Below, piece after piece: positions 14,906 to 15,898 of a DNA stretch of 15,898 nt. How positions within the stretch are numbered: position 1 is the stretch's first letter; each line of letters begins with the position of its first letter. The position numbers and the translations under genes were made by a program. The notes under the pieces were generated by a model. The model was not told where the DNA came from. It saw only the letters and a list, made by a program, of their open reading frames with translations, and ran no database searches. The stretch comes from Gemmatimonadota bacterium (GTDB lineage: Bacteria; Gemmatimonadota; Gemmatimonadetes; Gemmatimonadales; GWC2-71-9), in the NCBI GenBank assembly GCA_029859185.1, contig JAOUDR010000012.1:1-15898 (forward strand), given 5' to 3'.

Positions 14906-15829
14906 ATGGTGGCACTCGTCGTCGTGCCGGCGGTCGCCGTTCTGGGACTCGTGGGGTTCTGGCTCACTGGTGAGCGCGGTCATCTGCTGTTGCCCTCGAC
15001 CCGTCACGCGCTGCGTGAGCGCCGCGACGGGCGGCCGGGCACCGGCGCTCGCGCAGGGCTGGTGACGGCACTCCACGGCTACATCTACGGTCGGTGGACC
15101 GAGCAGTACATCCGGGTCTTTCGGAGCGTGCTCCCGTGGATGACGCCCACCATGAAGCGCCGGTGGGCGGACGGCTATCACGGGAAGATCGTGCCCACCG
15201 AGCACGCGTGCGCCATTGTCCGGCTCGACCACGACATCACGCGGACGGATCTGGAGCACGTCATCCCGTATCCCCGGGCGCGTGACATCTTGCTGAAGGG
15301 GCCGCTCTCCGTGACCCTGCTCGAGTGCCCCTGTCGGCTCGGCAAGCCGGACCATTGCGAGCCGACCCAGGTCTGCATGCTGGTGGGTGGTGGCGACTTC
15401 GCGCTGGATCATCATCCGGCCAAGGCTCGGCGCGTCACCCAGGCGGAGGCGCTCCAGGTGCTCCACGACGAGCACGCCCGCGGACACGTGCACACGGCGT
15501 ACTTCAAGGACGCGGTCGACAACCGCTTCTACGCCATCTGCAATTGCTGCTCGTGCTGCTGCGGGGGTCTCGAAGCGATGCGCTTTGGCGTCCCGATGGT
15601 CGCGTCGTCGGGCTTCGTCGCCGAAGTGGACGAGGGAGCCTGCATCGGGTGCGGCGACTGCGAGACCGCCTGTCCCTTCGGCGCCGTGCACGTCCCCTAT
15701 CGGGCCGAGGTGAGCTGGGACGACTGCATGGGGTGTGGGGTGTGTGAAGGACCGTGCTCGACGGGGGCGATCCAGCTCGTCCGAGACGAGCGGAAGGGCG
15801 TCCCGCTCGACGTCAGATCGCTGGCCTGA
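14906..15829 (+). CDS. Membrane-anchored, cysteine-rich 4Fe-4S dicluster ferredoxin-like protein
   Basis: This 307-residue redox protein starts with a single hydrophobic segment (about 2-19, MVALVVVPAVAVLGLVGFW) that probably anchors it in the membrane. A middle region carries ECPCR (C141, C143), C151 and C157, and a dense CNCCSCCC cluster (212-219). The C-terminus holds two [4Fe-4S] motifs: CIGCGDCETACP (C246, C249, C252, C256) and CMGCGVCEGPC (C274, C277, C280, C284). All eight ligand cysteines are present. It should carry electrons; partners and the role of the extra cysteines are unknown, and a third metal site is possible. ATG 14906 has GAGGG at 14894-14898. ATG 14858 and the open frame back to 14690 lack a ribosome site, and the latter would overlap the previous gene. 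It lies 80 nt after the signalling operon, in the same direction. Confidence 0.85.
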   Translation: MVALVVVPAVAVLGLVGFWLTGERGHLLLPSTRHALRERRDGRPGTGARAGLVTALHGYIYGRWTEQYIRVFRSVLPWMTPTMKRRWADGYHGKIVPTEHACAIVRLDHDITRTDLEHVIPYPRARDILLKGPLSVTLLECPCRLGKPDHCEPTQVCMLVGGGDFALDHHPAKARRVTQAEALQVLHDEHARGHVHTAYFKDAVDNRFYAICNCCSCCCGGLEAMRFGVPMVASSGFVAEVDEGACIGCGDCETACPFGAVHVPYRAEVSWDDCMGCGVCEGPCSTGAIQLVRDERKGVPLDVRSLA

Positions 15830-15850
15830 TGCCCCGGAGCGGGCCGGCAT
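15829..15850 (+). other. Short hairpin at the end of the ferredoxin-like gene
   Basis: ATGCC (15829-15833) pairs with GGCAT (15846-15850), starting on the last base of the TGA stop (15827-15829). The stem is only five pairs plus possible inner G-C pairs, and it lies immediately before the next gene's ribosome-binding site. Confidence 0.25.
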
Positions 15851-15863
15851 GTTGGAGGGGACG

Positions 15864-15898
15864 ATGCGGGAAGTCGTACTGTGCGTGCTGGGGCTCGG
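15864..15898 (+). CDS. Start of an unidentified gene, truncated by the window edge
   Basis: ATG 15864 is preceded by a strong GGAGG (15854-15858, 5 nt spacing) and opens a frame reading MREVVLCVLGL up to the edge. An in-frame ATG at 15849 is an alternative start. With about 35 nt between the previous stop and this start, it is probably co-transcribed with the ferredoxin-like gene. Eleven residues are too few to assign a family; they could be a hydrophobic N-terminus or a first beta strand. Confidence 0.5.
   Translation, partial: MREVVLCVLGL

Noticed and set aside
1..15898. CRISPR arrays, tRNA/rRNA genes, insertion sequences, integrase or attachment sites
   Set aside because: No regularly spaced long repeats, cloverleaf-like genes, transposase motifs or flanking terminal repeats were seen on either strand.

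Overview
All genes in this window lie on the + strand of a very GC-rich genome. The layout suggests a free-living, signalling-rich bacterium with an envelope and secreted proteins. Multi-PAS kinases, HD-GYP response regulators and a GH38-like glycosidase would fit phyla such as Gemmatimonadota or Myxococcota, but no marker gene here settles the taxonomy.

Left part (1-1811). The window opens in the C-terminal end of a probable family-38 glycosidase (1-573). It closes with a long hairpin wrapped around its stop codon (561-598). A 396-nt gap follows, with several inverted repeats and two consecutive hairpins just before the ribosome-binding site of a small exported protein of unknown function (970-1452).

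Middle part (1812-6619). A 1297-residue membrane sensor kinase (two TM segments, HAMP, GAF, five PAS, HisKA_3, HATPase) is followed after 281 nt by a NarL/FixJ-type response regulator. This is probably a sensor/transcription-factor pair.

Right part (6620-14825). After a 340-nt leader with several stem-loops come four tightly packed genes with overlapping or nearly touching ends. They encode a soluble REC-PASx5-kinase-REC hybrid, a single-domain receiver, a canonical REC-HD-GYP c-di-GMP phosphodiesterase, and an unusual 936-residue protein. That last protein fuses REC-HD-GYP to a complete hybrid kinase with two more receivers. Its HD-GYP half differs from its neighbour at two conserved positions (HDLGM for HDIGK, HQE for HHE). 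The unit looks like a phosphorelay whose visible output is hydrolysis of cyclic di-GMP. No GGDEF, EAL or HPt domain lies in the window.

End (14906-15898). A membrane-anchored, cysteine-rich protein with two [4Fe-4S] motifs follows after 80 nt. The first codons of one more gene run off the edge.

The best candidates for something undescribed are the REC-HD-GYP-kinase-REC-REC fusion with its possible internal start, its pairing with a canonical REC-HD-GYP, and the structured leader of the operon. No RNA genes, CRISPR arrays, insertion sequences or origins were seen.
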